Of a DNA stretch of 29,642 nt, positions 1-8,387 are shown piece after piece (the first letter of the stretch is position 1; each line of letters opens with the position of its first letter). The DNA is taken from positions 1 through 29,642 of the forward strand of contig DBTL01000050.1 in the NCBI GenBank assembly GCA_002307035.1. Reading direction: 5' to 3'. The notes below the pieces were generated by a model, which was not told where the DNA came from, searched no databases, and was given only the letters and a program-made list of their open reading frames with translations. Both the position numbers and the translations under genes were made by a program. The stretch comes from Bacteroides sp. UBA1317. GTDB taxonomy: Bacteria; Bacteroidota; Bacteroidia; Bacteroidales; Bacteroidaceae.

Positions 1-24
1 AGGGTTCGAGTCCCTGAGGGTGCA
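1..24 (+). tRNA. 3' end of a tRNA gene (partial)
   Basis: The first bases are a T-arm (AGGG, then the TTCGAGT loop, then CCCTG; the first stem base lies outside the window). A 7-base acceptor strand AGGGTGC and a discriminator A at 24 follow. CCA is not encoded: the next bases are CAA. The anticodon lies to the left of the window, so the amino acid cannot be named. Confidence 0.8.
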
Positions 25-96
25 CAAGGAATGAGGAAGGAAATCAAAAGTTTTCTTCCTCATTTTGTTTTCTCTTCTATTGAAACAATAAATCAT

Positions 97-145
97 AAAA
101 AACGCATTGCAGAATAATTCAATGTATTCTACAATGCGTTTTTTT
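97..145. terminator. Bidirectional hairpin terminator between the tRNA and the MORN gene
   Basis: The arms AACGCATTG and CAATGCGTT are perfect complements, extended inward by AGAATA/TATTCT with one imperfect pair. A-rich sequence lies on the left and seven Ts on the right. The T-run suits transcription from the tRNA side; the opposite strand also ends in a T-rich run, which suits the convergent MORN gene. Confidence 0.8.
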
Positions 146-165
146 ATAAATCCATCTGATGAAGC

Positions 166-1320
166 TTACTCGAGCACGCCAAATTTATAGGTGCCTTTGC
201 GAATAACTTTGCCCGAACTATCTGTTTCAACAAAAGGACCATGCTTTTTACCCTGTTTAAAGAAGCCCTCATAGCGATTGCCTTCTTTATCCTCTTGAAC
301 ACCGTTACCATCTTCCAATCCGTTGACAAAGGTACCTTTGTATTTGGTTCCATTAGTGAGTGTTAGCAAGCCTTGCCCATTGGGTTGATTGTTCTTCCAC
401 TCCCCTTCGTAAACATCGCCATTACTCCATTTATAAACACCGTTTCCATTCCGATTGTTATCTTTCCAATCACCTTCATAAACAGCTCCGTTGGCCCAAG
501 TGAAAGTTCCTTTACCATCTTGTATTCCATCTTTGAAGTTACCTACATATTTGTCACCATTGGCATGAAAGTAGATTCCGGTACCGGTACGCTCACCCTG
601 CAAGTAAGAACCCTCATAACGATCGCCTGTATTGAAAAAATAGATTCCTTTTCCGTGTTGTACATCCTCTACCCAATCGCCCACATATTTATCTCCGTTA
701 GCATATTCAAACGTGCCTTTACCATCGCGTGAATCACTTTTCCAGTTACCAGTATATTTGCAGCCATCATTCCACGATAATTCTCCCTGACCGTTTTTCT
801 TATCGCCTTTCCATAGGCCTACATATTTTGAACCGTTTTTCCATATATAGGTACCTTTTCCCTCACGTTTGTCATTCGCCCAGCTACCTTCGTAAGTATC
901 TCCATTGTGATAAGTCATTGTTCCCTCACCATGTTGATAGTCTTGATACCACATGCCGGTATAGCGATTATTATTCAGAAAATAGTAAGTTCCGATACCA
1001 TGTTGTTGATCCTGATACCATTGGCCTTCATATTTTTCGCCGTCAGGGAAAACATAAACACCATATCCTTCACGCTTACCTTTTACATATTCACCTTCGT
1101 ATATGTCACCATTCTTAAATATTGTTTTGCCCTTGCCGTTTGGTTTATGTCCTTTCAATTCGCCTGTATAAACAGAACCGTCTTTGAAGGTATAATTCCC
1201 AATTTTGATCTCTCCGGAAAAAGAATCAGATATCTTTCCGATGAAACCACCAATGCCTTGAGCCTGAATAGTAGTATGTGAAAGAAAGAGCAAAAGAATT
1301 GCAGTGTAGAGATATCTCAT
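166..1320 (-). CDS. Secreted MORN-repeat protein
   Basis: This 384-residue protein starts with a type I signal peptide (hydrophobic core about residues 5-16, likely cleavage after AQA near 20), so it is exported. From about residue 42 to 364 it is made of some 14 nearly uniform 23-residue MORN repeats (pattern NGDxYEGxWxxDxxxGxGxY), with a short non-repeat tail. MORN repeats form an extended beta-sheet strip and in other proteins bind lipids or partner proteins; no enzymatic domain is present. The ATG at 1320 follows a TATTTTTG -7 box by about 35 bases. It is probably a single-gene unit, since the upstream M16 gene ends 79 bases away and a terminator follows. Its role is unknown. An envelope-associated scaffold is my inference. 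Confidence 0.9.
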   Translation of the reverse strand: MRYLYTAILLLFLSHTTIQAQGIGGFIGKISDSFSGEIKIGNYTFKDGSVYTGELKGHKPNGKGKTIFKNGDIYEGEYVKGKREGYGVYVFPDGEKYEGQWYQDQQHGIGTYYFLNNNRYTGMWYQDYQHGEGTMTYHNGDTYEGSWANDKREGKGTYIWKNGSKYVGLWKGDKKNGQGELSWNDGCKYTGNWKSDSRDGKGTFEYANGDKYVGDWVEDVQHGKGIYFFNTGDRYEGSYLQGERTGTGIYFHANGDKYVGNFKDGIQDGKGTFTWANGAVYEGDWKDNNRNGNGVYKWSNGDVYEGEWKNNQPNGQGLLTLTNGTKYKGTFVNGLEDGNGVQEDKEGNRYEGFFKQGKKHGPFVETDSSGKVIRKGTYKFGVLE

Positions 1321-1354
1321 CTATTATTAGGTGTTTTTTAGTTAGTAACTGATA

Positions 1355-1362
1355 CAAAAATA
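1355..1362 (-). promoter_or_regulatory. -7 box for the MORN gene
   Basis: The minus strand reads TATTTTTG, a full match to the Bacteroides TAnnTTTG box, about 35 bases before the ATG. I find no good TTG at the expected -33 distance, so the promoter is probable rather than certain. Confidence 0.5.
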
Positions 1363-1399
1363 CTATTTATATCCAAAAAAGCATTACCATGCAGGTCTT

Positions 1400-2686
1400 T
1401 TATGACATCTTTTTACCAGCAATGACCTCTTTTAATTTCTCTTTGCATAAATAGTGGCGGGCAAGATCACAGATTTCTTGTGAAGTCACCTCCTTGACGG
1501 CTTGTAGAGAACGGGAGAAATACTCATCATCAAGTCCGCTGGTAAGAATAAATATCCAAGCATCTGACAAAGAAAAAGGCGACTCATAATTACGGCACAT
1601 CTCGCCCAACATATAATTTTTTACCATTGAAAGTTCTTCTGCACCCACGAACTCATTTTGAAGTTTTTCTATTTCGCGATAAACCTCACACATTAGCGGT
1701 TCTACATATTCATTAGCCGCCTCTGTGCTAATAACCAATAAACCATTATTAGGATAGAATAAAATTCCTGCGGAAATGCCGTAAGTGTACCCTTTATCTT
1801 CACGAATATTAGACATGAGCCGGCTTCCGAAATATCCTCCGAATAAGGTCACCAGTACCCGAAGTTTCAGATAGTCCGGATGATCACGTGTGATAGTGAG
1901 GTTACCCATCCTCACCGCACTTTGCATCGCCTCAGCTCTCTCGGTAAAAATTCTCTTTTCAGGAGTTGTAGTAAGCGCATATTCCGGTTTAATGAGGGAG
2001 TGAGTGGTATTTCCAAACATTTCAGTTCCAAATGTTGATTGAACGTTCTGAATAATCTCATCAGTAACTTTGCCGGAAAGAAAAATATGGCAGTTGCCGG
2101 AGTGATAATAATCAGTATAAAACTCCCGAAGCAATGTGGAATTGATCCTTCGATAATCCTCTTCGATCAGCGTTTGCCCACAGGGGTGCTGCTCCCCAAA
2201 AGAGGCATTCAAGAGGCTACGGTGAGCTAGGTAATCTACTTTGGTAGAGTTTATCTGAAATTGCTGTATGTTACTGTCGATCACAGTGGAGAGTTCCTTT
2301 TCCGGAAATATGGGTTCTTTGATAATCGATTCAAGGACTTCGAGTGTCTCTTTAAAGTATTTGTTTAAGGAATACAACGTGATGTACGCATGGTCTACCG
2401 AAGTGGAGAGTTCCAACCATGCACCATAATAGTCCAAGCGGTTGGCAATAGTAGCCGAACTATAAGTTTGAGTTCCTTCGCGCAACAGGCGGTTAGTGAA
2501 CAGCGCTTGCAACTTTTGCGATTGATGCCATCTGCCTCCGGCAAAGACAAGATCCAGGCGAATCACTTCTTGCTCGCCACTATTAATTACATCTAACAGA
2601 ATACCGTTGGGCATCACGACTCTTACAGGTCGAAGGATATCTATTTGTGCCAATTCACAAACAGGAGGTTGAATGATTCGATTCAT
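1400..2686 (-). CDS. M16-family (pitrilysin-like) protein lacking the zinc motif
   Basis: This 428-residue protein has the two-domain M16B layout: an N-terminal half (about 20-220) and a C-terminal half (about 240-425). The catalytic HxxEH expected before the conserved GT (residues 71-72) is absent; the aligned positions are L62, N65 and R66. The C-terminal half keeps the Arg/Tyr segment with R295 and Y302, the hallmark of the non-catalytic partner in bacterial M16B heterodimers. It is therefore likely a pseudopeptidase that helps substrate binding, or a stand-alone inactive member; no HxxEH partner is encoded in this window. No signal peptide is seen. Its ATG overlaps the kdsB stop by four bases, so the genes are probably translationally coupled. 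Confidence 0.88.
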   Translation of the reverse strand: MNRIIQPPVCELAQIDILRPVRVVMPNGILLDVINSGEQEVIRLDLVFAGGRWHQSQKLQALFTNRLLREGTQTYSSATIANRLDYYGAWLELSTSVDHAYITLYSLNKYFKETLEVLESIIKEPIFPEKELSTVIDSNIQQFQINSTKVDYLAHRSLLNASFGEQHPCGQTLIEEDYRRINSTLLREFYTDYYHSGNCHIFLSGKVTDEIIQNVQSTFGTEMFGNTTHSLIKPEYALTTTPEKRIFTERAEAMQSAVRMGNLTITRDHPDYLKLRVLVTLFGGYFGSRLMSNIREDKGYTYGISAGILFYPNNGLLVISTEAANEYVEPLMCEVYREIEKLQNEFVGAEELSMVKNYMLGEMCRNYESPFSLSDAWIFILTSGLDDEYFSRSLQAVKEVTSQEICDLARHYLCKEKLKEVIAGKKMS

Positions 2687-3450
2687 AAATGATTTTCAGG
2701 ATTCAATAGGTGTAAATACTTCTCTGCTTTTTCGAGATCTGCGGGTGTATCAATACCGATTGTCTCCATTGTAGTGATTCCGGCTTTGATAGTATATCCA
2801 TTTTCCAACCAACGAAGTTGTTCCAATGATTCTACCAATTCGAGAGATGATTGTGGCAAAGCGGTGATCTCTTTTAAAACTTCTACGCGATAAGCATAAA
2901 GACCAATATGTTTATAATAGGTATGATTCTTCAACCAATCTACTTTATTGACATTTCGTTGATAAGGAATGATTGAGCGACTGAAGTATAGGGCATTTCT
3001 ATTCTTATTGAGTACTACTTTGGGTGAATTGACATTCTCCAATGCTTCGATTGTATCATCAACCGTGAAAGGCTTTACTAATGTAGCTATTTGTGTAGAA
3101 GAATCCTTGAAACAATCCTTTATCGCTTCTAACTGTGAAGCTTGAATAAAAGGTTCGTCACCTTGAATGTTAACTACCACATCAAATGCACCTCCTATCT
3201 TCAGGCAAGCTTCATAACAACGATCGGTACCGCTTTTATGATCGGTCGAAGTCATTACAACCTTACCACCAAACGCTTTAACCGCCGCTTCAATGCGCTC
3301 ATCGTCCGTGGCTACATAAGTATCATCTAAAATGCCGGCTACTTGTTCATATACTCGTTGTACAACAGTCTTCCCGCCCAAGATGGCCAGAGGCTTAGCG
3401 GGAAAGCGTGTAGAGGCATATCTGGCTGGAATTATTCCTAAAAATTTCAT
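2683..3450 (-). CDS. kdsB: 3-deoxy-manno-octulosonate cytidylyltransferase (CMP-Kdo synthetase)
   Basis: This cytosolic 255-residue enzyme activates Kdo with CTP to give CMP-Kdo for the inner core of lipopolysaccharide. The N-terminal nucleotide-binding segment IIPARYASTRFPAKPL (residues 6-21) is diagnostic for the family. The metal/substrate segment NIQGDEPF, the SRSIIPY stretch and the C-terminal GIDTPADLEKA motif are also present. The length is normal (about 250). It sits 20 bases after the HPPK-like gene and overlaps the M16 gene by four bases, inside a unit that starts with a peptidoglycan synthase, so it belongs to an envelope-building operon. Confidence 0.97.
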   Translation of the reverse strand: MKFLGIIPARYASTRFPAKPLAILGGKTVVQRVYEQVAGILDDTYVATDDERIEAAVKAFGGKVVMTSTDHKSGTDRCYEACLKIGGAFDVVVNIQGDEPFIQASQLEAIKDCFKDSSTQIATLVKPFTVDDTIEALENVNSPKVVLNKNRNALYFSRSIIPYQRNVNKVDWLKNHTYYKHIGLYAYRVEVLKEITALPQSSLELVESLEQLRWLENGYTIKAGITTMETIGIDTPADLEKAEKYLHLLNPENHL

Positions 3451-3470
3451 TTTAATGTGAGTTAGAGAAT

Positions 3471-3860
3471 TTATAATAAACGATCGCCACGTAGTTGCCG
3501 AAGTCCATCGATCACATACGCACGTTTCATATCATCCGGCTTTAAAACTGCATCATCATACATTAATAAATCAATATCCAGTTTTACTTTTTCTTCGGCC
3601 TTATCTTCCGGTTTACGGCCGGCTTCTTGTTCTATTCCTTTCAAGAAATGAATAACAGTAGACAAATCTTCCTGCGTTGCAAACTGTGCTAACTGATTGG
3701 AAAAAGGAGTCGGATTATACAATCCAAAAGGCTCAGTCTGTAGCTCGACGGAAAAGCGAATGGAAGGAAACAACTCTATCAGCCGCTTACGGGCAAGAGA
3801 CATATTGACTTCCTTCTCATTGTTACTGCCAAGGCAAACAAGACAAGCATGCGTTGTCAT
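3471..3860 (-). CDS. Short HPPK-like protein (FolK family)
   Basis: The 129-residue protein resembles 6-hydroxymethyl-7,8-dihydropterin pyrophosphokinase, which transfers pyrophosphate from ATP in folate synthesis. Visible family marks are the N-terminal LGSN (10-13), the QTEPFG segment (41-46), GIEQEAGR (75-82) and the metal-binding DIDLL with D95 and D97. It is about 30 residues shorter than typical HPPK. The basic PR before the usual LDLD reads VK here, and the usual His of the following motif reads DDMKRAYVI. The enzyme may be minimal, altered or no longer a true HPPK, so I give no symbol. Start and upstream PBP stop overlap by one base (TAATG), suggesting translational coupling. Confidence 0.8.
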   Translation of the reverse strand: MTTHACLVCLGSNNEKEVNMSLARKRLIELFPSIRFSVELQTEPFGLYNPTPFSNQLAQFATQEDLSTVIHFLKGIEQEAGRKPEDKAEEKVKLDIDLLMYDDAVLKPDDMKRAYVIDGLRQLRGDRLL

Positions 3861-6181
3861 TATTTAAATAAGTCGTCTAATCCCGGTTCCACTGTAGTTT
3901 CTGAATTATCAGCGTCACTACCACACGGATCAAAGTTTTCGGGCATTTTAAACCGTTCACTCTGATCATATCCCAAAGATTTGTCGGCATATACCTTATT
4001 CATATAAAGAGCCCAAATAGGCAATGCCATAGCTGCCCCTTGTCCATCGGTCATAGTGTCGAAGTGTATATCACGCTCTTCTCCACCGACCCAACAACCT
4101 GATACCAATGAAGGAGTAAAGCCCATGAACCATCCATCAGAGTTACGATTGGTTGTACCGGTCTTTCCACCCATATCGGCTTTTATACCGTAACGACGTA
4201 CACGTCCACCAGTACCTTCATTGATAACGCCGCGAAGCATCACAAGCATTTTGTAAGCACTGGTAGCGCTTATCACCTCTTCCATTTGTGGGGTAAAAGT
4301 AGAAATAACATTTCCATCGCTATCTTCTATTTTAGTAACAAACAAAGGAGCAACACGAATACCCTTATTGGCAAACGCAGTATAAGCACTCACCATTTCG
4401 CCCACAGAGATCTCGCACGGACCAAGACAAAGAGCAGGTGTAGGCTGTATGTCTTTGTTGAGTACGCCAAAACTATGAATTAACCGCACAAGTGCGTAAG
4501 GGTTAAGTTTACCCATTAGGTAAGCCGAAATCCAGTTATTCGATTGAGCTAATCCCCATTTCAACGTAACCATCTCCCCATAACGCTTGTTCGAACTGTT
4601 CCTGGGAGACCAAGCCTCACCAGTCTCTGTGATAATCGTTTGCTCTACATTTCTGGTTTCATCACAAGGAGAATATCCACTCTCCATGGCAAGTGTATAT
4701 AAATAGGGTTTAATCGTTGAGCCCACTTGGCGACGACCAACCATCGCCATATCATACTGAAAATATGAATAATTAGGTCCACCAACATACGCTTTAACAT
4801 GACCATTGAAAGGATCCATAGACATAAATCCAGTACGTAAGAAATATTTGTAATATCTAATTGAGTCGAGCGGGGTCATAATGGTATCCTTGTCTCCATG
4901 CCACGTGAAAACGGACATCTCTTCGGGAGTATTGAATGCCTTCTTTATCTCTGATTCAGAAGCTCCATTATCTTTCATGATGCGATAACGATCGGTCTGT
5001 TTCATGGCTTTCTCCAAAATCTGGTTTACCTGAGATTCAGGTAGCATACGGCTATAAGGAGCAGTCTTTTTGTTTTTTTTCTCCGCAAAAAAACGAGGTT
5101 GTAAGTATCCTCCCAAATGTTCAGCAACAGCTTCTTCAGCATATTGCTGCATGCGCGAATCAATCGTAGTGTATATCTTTAGCCCATCTGTATAGATACT
5201 GTAGTTAGAGCCATCCTTCTTCTTATTCTTTTGACACCAACCATAAAGTGGATTCGTTGCCCATGCCAAAGAATCTTCGTAATATTTCTGTGATTGCCAA
5301 CTATGATAATCACTTCTATCAGGATACTTGGCAGTCATCATCGAACGAAGATATTCTCGAAAATAAGTAGCTAGCCCCTCTTTATGATCTACCCGATGGA
5401 ATTTCAGTGTAAGTGGAAGTTGCTGTAACGAATCACATTCTTCATCAGTGATGTAATCAGCTTTTCTCATTTGATCGAGTACCACGTTTCTACGCCCGCG
5501 AGCACGTTCGTTAAATCGAACAGGATTATAGAACGACGGATTTTTACACATGCCTACAAGCGTAGCCGCTTCTTCTATTTTGAGTTCGCCGGGCTCACAT
5601 CCGAAATATGTATATGCAGCAGTTTTCACACCCACGGCATTATTTAAGAAATCAAACTTATTGAGATACATCGTTAAGATCTCCTCTTTGGTATAATAGC
5701 GTTCCAAACGTACAGCAATCACCCATTCAATGGGCTTCTGAAAAAATCGCTGCGTAAAGCTATTAGCATCGGGGGAATATAATAGTTTCGATAACTGCTG
5801 AGTAAGGGTACTACCTCCTCCTGCACTTTTCTGAAAGAATAAACCACGCTTCACCACTGCACGAGCCAATGCTTTCACATCAATACCCGAATGGCTTGTA
5901 AAGCGAGCATCTTCTGTCGCTATCAACGCATTGACAATGTTGGGCGATAATTCGCCATAGCTTGTATAAACACGGTTTTCTTTACTAAGCGACCATGTTC
6001 CCAAAACTTTTCCGTCCTCAGATAATAATTCAGTAGCAAACTTATAATTAGGGTTTTCAAGCTCCTCTATATCCGGCATATATCCTATCCAGCCTTTAGC
6101 TATGGAGGTAAAAACAATCACACCCAGCAACACCATGGCTGCAAAGAAGATCCACAATCCTTTTATTATTTTTCGTATCAT
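3860..6181 (-). CDS. Bifunctional penicillin-binding protein 1A (transglycosylase/transpeptidase)
   Basis: This inner-membrane class A PBP polymerises and cross-links peptidoglycan in the periplasm. From the ATG at 6181 it has 773 residues. One membrane anchor lies at about residues 9-28. The GT51 domain carries EDARFTSHSG (90-99, catalytic Glu 90), GGSTLTQQLSK and a KEEIL-MYLN segment. The transpeptidase domain carries STIK (Ser 488, Lys 491), SNN (547-549) and KTGT (673-676), so both active sites look intact. An in-frame TTG at 6214 would add 11 residues; I prefer the ATG because it precedes the basic-hydrophobic anchor directly. It heads the unit PBP1A-HPPK-KdsB-M16 and is transcribed from the promoter at 6246-6276. 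Confidence 0.96.
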   Translation of the reverse strand: MIRKIIKGLWIFFAAMVLLGVIVFTSIAKGWIGYMPDIEELENPNYKFATELLSEDGKVLGTWSLSKENRVYTSYGELSPNIVNALIATEDARFTSHSGIDVKALARAVVKRGLFFQKSAGGGSTLTQQLSKLLYSPDANSFTQRFFQKPIEWVIAVRLERYYTKEEILTMYLNKFDFLNNAVGVKTAAYTYFGCEPGELKIEEAATLVGMCKNPSFYNPVRFNERARGRRNVVLDQMRKADYITDEECDSLQQLPLTLKFHRVDHKEGLATYFREYLRSMMTAKYPDRSDYHSWQSQKYYEDSLAWATNPLYGWCQKNKKKDGSNYSIYTDGLKIYTTIDSRMQQYAEEAVAEHLGGYLQPRFFAEKKNKKTAPYSRMLPESQVNQILEKAMKQTDRYRIMKDNGASESEIKKAFNTPEEMSVFTWHGDKDTIMTPLDSIRYYKYFLRTGFMSMDPFNGHVKAYVGGPNYSYFQYDMAMVGRRQVGSTIKPYLYTLAMESGYSPCDETRNVEQTIITETGEAWSPRNSSNKRYGEMVTLKWGLAQSNNWISAYLMGKLNPYALVRLIHSFGVLNKDIQPTPALCLGPCEISVGEMVSAYTAFANKGIRVAPLFVTKIEDSDGNVISTFTPQMEEVISATSAYKMLVMLRGVINEGTGGRVRRYGIKADMGGKTGTTNRNSDGWFMGFTPSLVSGCWVGGEERDIHFDTMTDGQGAAMALPIWALYMNKVYADKSLGYDQSERFKMPENFDPCGSDADNSETTVEPGLDDLFK

Positions 6182-6245
6182 CCTTCGCTTTGTATTTTTT
6201 ATTTTATATTGCAAGCATTTATTAGACCGATTCTATTCAAGAGTG

Positions 6246-6276
6246 CAAAATTAGGATAAAACTTTTTCTTTCACAA
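6246..6276 (-). promoter_or_regulatory. Promoter of the PBP1A-HPPK-kdsB-M16 unit
   Basis: The minus strand has TTG (6274-6276), then 20 bases, then TAATTTTG (6246-6253). Both boxes and the spacing match the Bacteroides sigma-ABfr consensus. Predicted transcription start is near 6240, giving about a 60-base leader before the ATG at 6181. Confidence 0.7.
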
Positions 6277-6317
6277 CATATTTTAGAAAGCGTTTTAATT
6301 TTTATGAATCATTGTTC

Positions 6318-6347
6318 TTGGTGAATAGTTTCTTATTCGTATCTTTA
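6318..6347 (+). promoter_or_regulatory. Promoter of the pyrB operon
   Basis: TTG at 6318-6320, a 19-base spacer and TATCTTTA at 6340-6347 (one mismatch to TAnnTTTG) lie about 40 bases upstream of pyrB. It diverges from the PBP1A promoter. I see no attenuator hairpin in the short leader. Confidence 0.55.
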
Positions 6348-6386
6348 CGCTCCGTATTAATGGTATATCAATAAATATATAACGAT

Positions 6387-7313
6387 ATGGAAAACAAAAG
6401 CTTAGTGACCATAGCCGAGTATTCGAAAGAAAAAATTCTCTATATGCTCGAGATGGCGAAACAGTTTGAGAAGAACCCAAACAGAAAGATTCTGGAAGGA
6501 AAAGTGGTTGCTACTCTATTCTTCGAACCCTCTACCCGCACGCGCCTCAGTTTTGAAACAGCAGCCAACCGCCTTGGAGCGCGCGTAATAGGCTTCAGTG
6601 ATCCTAAAGCGACAAGTTCCTCTAAAGGAGAAACTCTTAAAGATACAATCATGATGGTGAGCAATTATGCAGATGTAATTGTGATGAGGCATCACCTTGA
6701 AGGTGCTGCTCGATATGCAAGTGAAGTAGCACCTGTTCCGATTGTAAATGCAGGCGACGGAGCCAACCAACATCCTTCGCAAACCATGCTCGATCTTTAT
6801 TCCATCTACAAAACTCAAGGAACCCTTGAGAATCTGAATATTTATCTTGTAGGCGACTTAAAATACGGCCGCACAGTACACTCCCTGCTCATGGCTATGC
6901 GACATTTCAATCCGGTCTTTCACTTTATTGCACCCGAAGAGTTAAAAATGCCCGAAGAATATAAGATATACTGCAAACATAACCATATTAATTATATAGA
7001 ACACACCGATTTCACCGAAGAAATTATTGCTGATGCGGACATATTGTACATGACCCGAGTACAACGAGAACGCTTCACTGACATGATGGAGTATGAACGT
7101 GTAAAAAACATCTATATCCTAAAGAATAAGATGTTGGAACAAACGCGTCCCAATCTACGAATCTTACACCCACTCCCACGCGTCAACGAGATTGCTTATG
7201 ACGTGGATGATAATCCAAAAGCCTACTACTTCCAGCAAGCGTTGAACGGAGTATATGCCCGCCAAGCCATATTGTGTGACGTATTAGGAATTGCGTTGCA
7301 AGATATTATGTAA
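6387..7313 (+). CDS. pyrB: Aspartate carbamoyltransferase catalytic subunit
   Basis: This cytosolic enzyme condenses carbamoyl phosphate with L-aspartate to form N-carbamoyl-L-aspartate, the committed step of pyrimidine synthesis. The 308-residue length is that of E. coli PyrB. The carbamoyl-phosphate loop FFEPSTRTR (45-53), the segment VNAGDGANQHPSQ and the late HPLPR motif (around residue 260) are all present, and K-T substitutions that would suggest ornithine carbamoyltransferase are absent. pyrI starts 34 bases downstream, so catalytic and regulatory chains are made together for the c6r6 holoenzyme. Confidence 0.98.
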   Translation: MENKSLVTIAEYSKEKILYMLEMAKQFEKNPNRKILEGKVVATLFFEPSTRTRLSFETAANRLGARVIGFSDPKATSSSKGETLKDTIMMVSNYADVIVMRHHLEGAARYASEVAPVPIVNAGDGANQHPSQTMLDLYSIYKTQGTLENLNIYLVGDLKYGRTVHSLLMAMRHFNPVFHFIAPEELKMPEEYKIYCKHNHINYIEHTDFTEEIIADADILYMTRVQRERFTDMMEYERVKNIYILKNKMLEQTRPNLRILHPLPRVNEIAYDVDDNPKAYYFQQALNGVYARQAILCDVLGIALQDIM

Positions 7314-7347
7314 TTAAATCAATCGAATATTATCAAGTAGATAAAAA

Positions 7348-7809
7348 ATGAACAAGAATAAACAAGCCCTGCAAGTAGCCGCATTGAAAAACGGAACTGT
7401 AATAGACCATATACCTTCTGAGAAACTTTTCACTGTAGTCTCTTTATTAGGATTGGAGCACATGGGGAATAACATCACCATTGGTTTTAACTTGGAAAGC
7501 AAAAAGCTCGGTAAAAAAGGAATTATAAAAATTGCTGATAAGTTCTTCTGTGATGAAGAAATTAATCGCATATCTGTAGTAGCACCGCATGTAAAACTCA
7601 ATATTATCCGCGATTATGCAGTAATAGAAAAAAAAGAGGTATATATGCCCGACGAATTAAAAGGTATTGTGAAGTGCGCCAACCCGAAATGTATTACCAA
7701 CAATGAGCCCATGTCTACACTGTTTCATGTAACAGACAAAGACAATGGCATCATTAAGTGTCATTATTGCGAGAAAGAACAAAAGAAGGAAGAAATCGTT
7801 ATTTTATGA
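7348..7809 (+). CDS. pyrI: Aspartate carbamoyltransferase regulatory subunit
   Basis: This 153-residue chain binds nucleotide effectors and links PyrB trimers. The N-terminal allosteric domain (about 1-100) contains the IDHI segment near residues 19-22. The C-terminal zinc domain has four cysteines, C110, C115, C138 and C141, in the usual CxxxxC...CxxC arrangement, so zinc binding and holoenzyme assembly look intact. The length equals that of E. coli PyrI. Its stop overlaps the next gene's ATG by four bases. Confidence 0.98.
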   Translation: MNKNKQALQVAALKNGTVIDHIPSEKLFTVVSLLGLEHMGNNITIGFNLESKKLGKKGIIKIADKFFCDEEINRISVVAPHVKLNIIRDYAVIEKKEVYMPDELKGIVKCANPKCITNNEPMSTLFHVTDKDNGIIKCHYCEKEQKKEEIVIL

Positions 7810-8387
7810 AACAGGACTGGAAACCGGGAACGATGATATATCCTCTACCTGCTGTAATGGTGAGTTGTGGAAATGATGAAAGCGAATATAATATTATCAC
7901 GCTATCATGGGTAGGCACAATTTGTACTAACCCACCCATGTGTTATATCTCTGTCCGCCCGGAAAGACATTCGTACGATATTATAAAAAAAAACATGGAG
8001 TTTGTAATCAACCTGACCAACAAAAAAATGGCTTTTGCTACTGATTGGTGCGGAGTGCGCTCAGGAAAGGATTATAACAAGTTTGAAGAAATGAAACTAA
8101 CTCCCGGAAAATGTTCCATTGTGAATGCTCCATTAATCGAAGAGTCGCCCCTCTGTATTGAATGTAAAGTCAAAGAGATTGTGGTATTAGGCTCTCACCA
8201 TATGTTTATTGCAGATGTAGTAAACGTACGGGCCGACGAGAAATTTTTGAATAAAGAGACAGGAAAACTGGAGTTAGCACAAACGAATCCGCTAGTTTAT
8301 GTTCATGGAAACTATTTTGAGCTAGGGGCCGGAATAGGAAAATTTGGCTGGTCTGTTGAAAAGAAGAAAACAAGAAATAAGAAATGA
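7806..8387 (+). CDS. Flavin reductase-like FMN-binding split-barrel protein
   Basis: The 193-residue protein belongs to the flavin reductase-like split-barrel family, which binds FMN and often transfers hydride from NAD(P)H to flavin. Visible family features are the early VMVSCG strand, the SWVGTICTNPPMCYISVRP segment (about 35-55), HSYDIIKKNMEFVINL, and the late ADVVNV strand. I start at the ATG at 7806, which overlaps the pyrI stop as ATGA; an in-frame ATG at 7758 lies inside the pyrI zinc domain and would add residues unlike this family. It again overlaps the next gene by ATGA. A link to pyrimidine synthesis is suggested only by context, and the substrate is unknown. Confidence 0.88.
   Translation: MKQDWKPGTMIYPLPAVMVSCGNDESEYNIITLSWVGTICTNPPMCYISVRPERHSYDIIKKNMEFVINLTNKKMAFATDWCGVRSGKDYNKFEEMKLTPGKCSIVNAPLIEESPLCIECKVKEIVVLGSHHMFIADVVNVRADEKFLNKETGKLELAQTNPLVYVHGNYFELGAGIGKFGWSVEKKKTRNKK

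Noticed and set aside
1..24. Integrated element attached to the tRNA end
   Set aside because: No integrase gene, no repeated copy of the tRNA 3' end, and downstream genes look like ordinary core genes.
373..1281. Long plus-strand ORFs opposite the MORN gene
   Set aside because: They mirror the repeated coding sequence on the other strand, overlap each other in different frames, and encode no recognisable domain.
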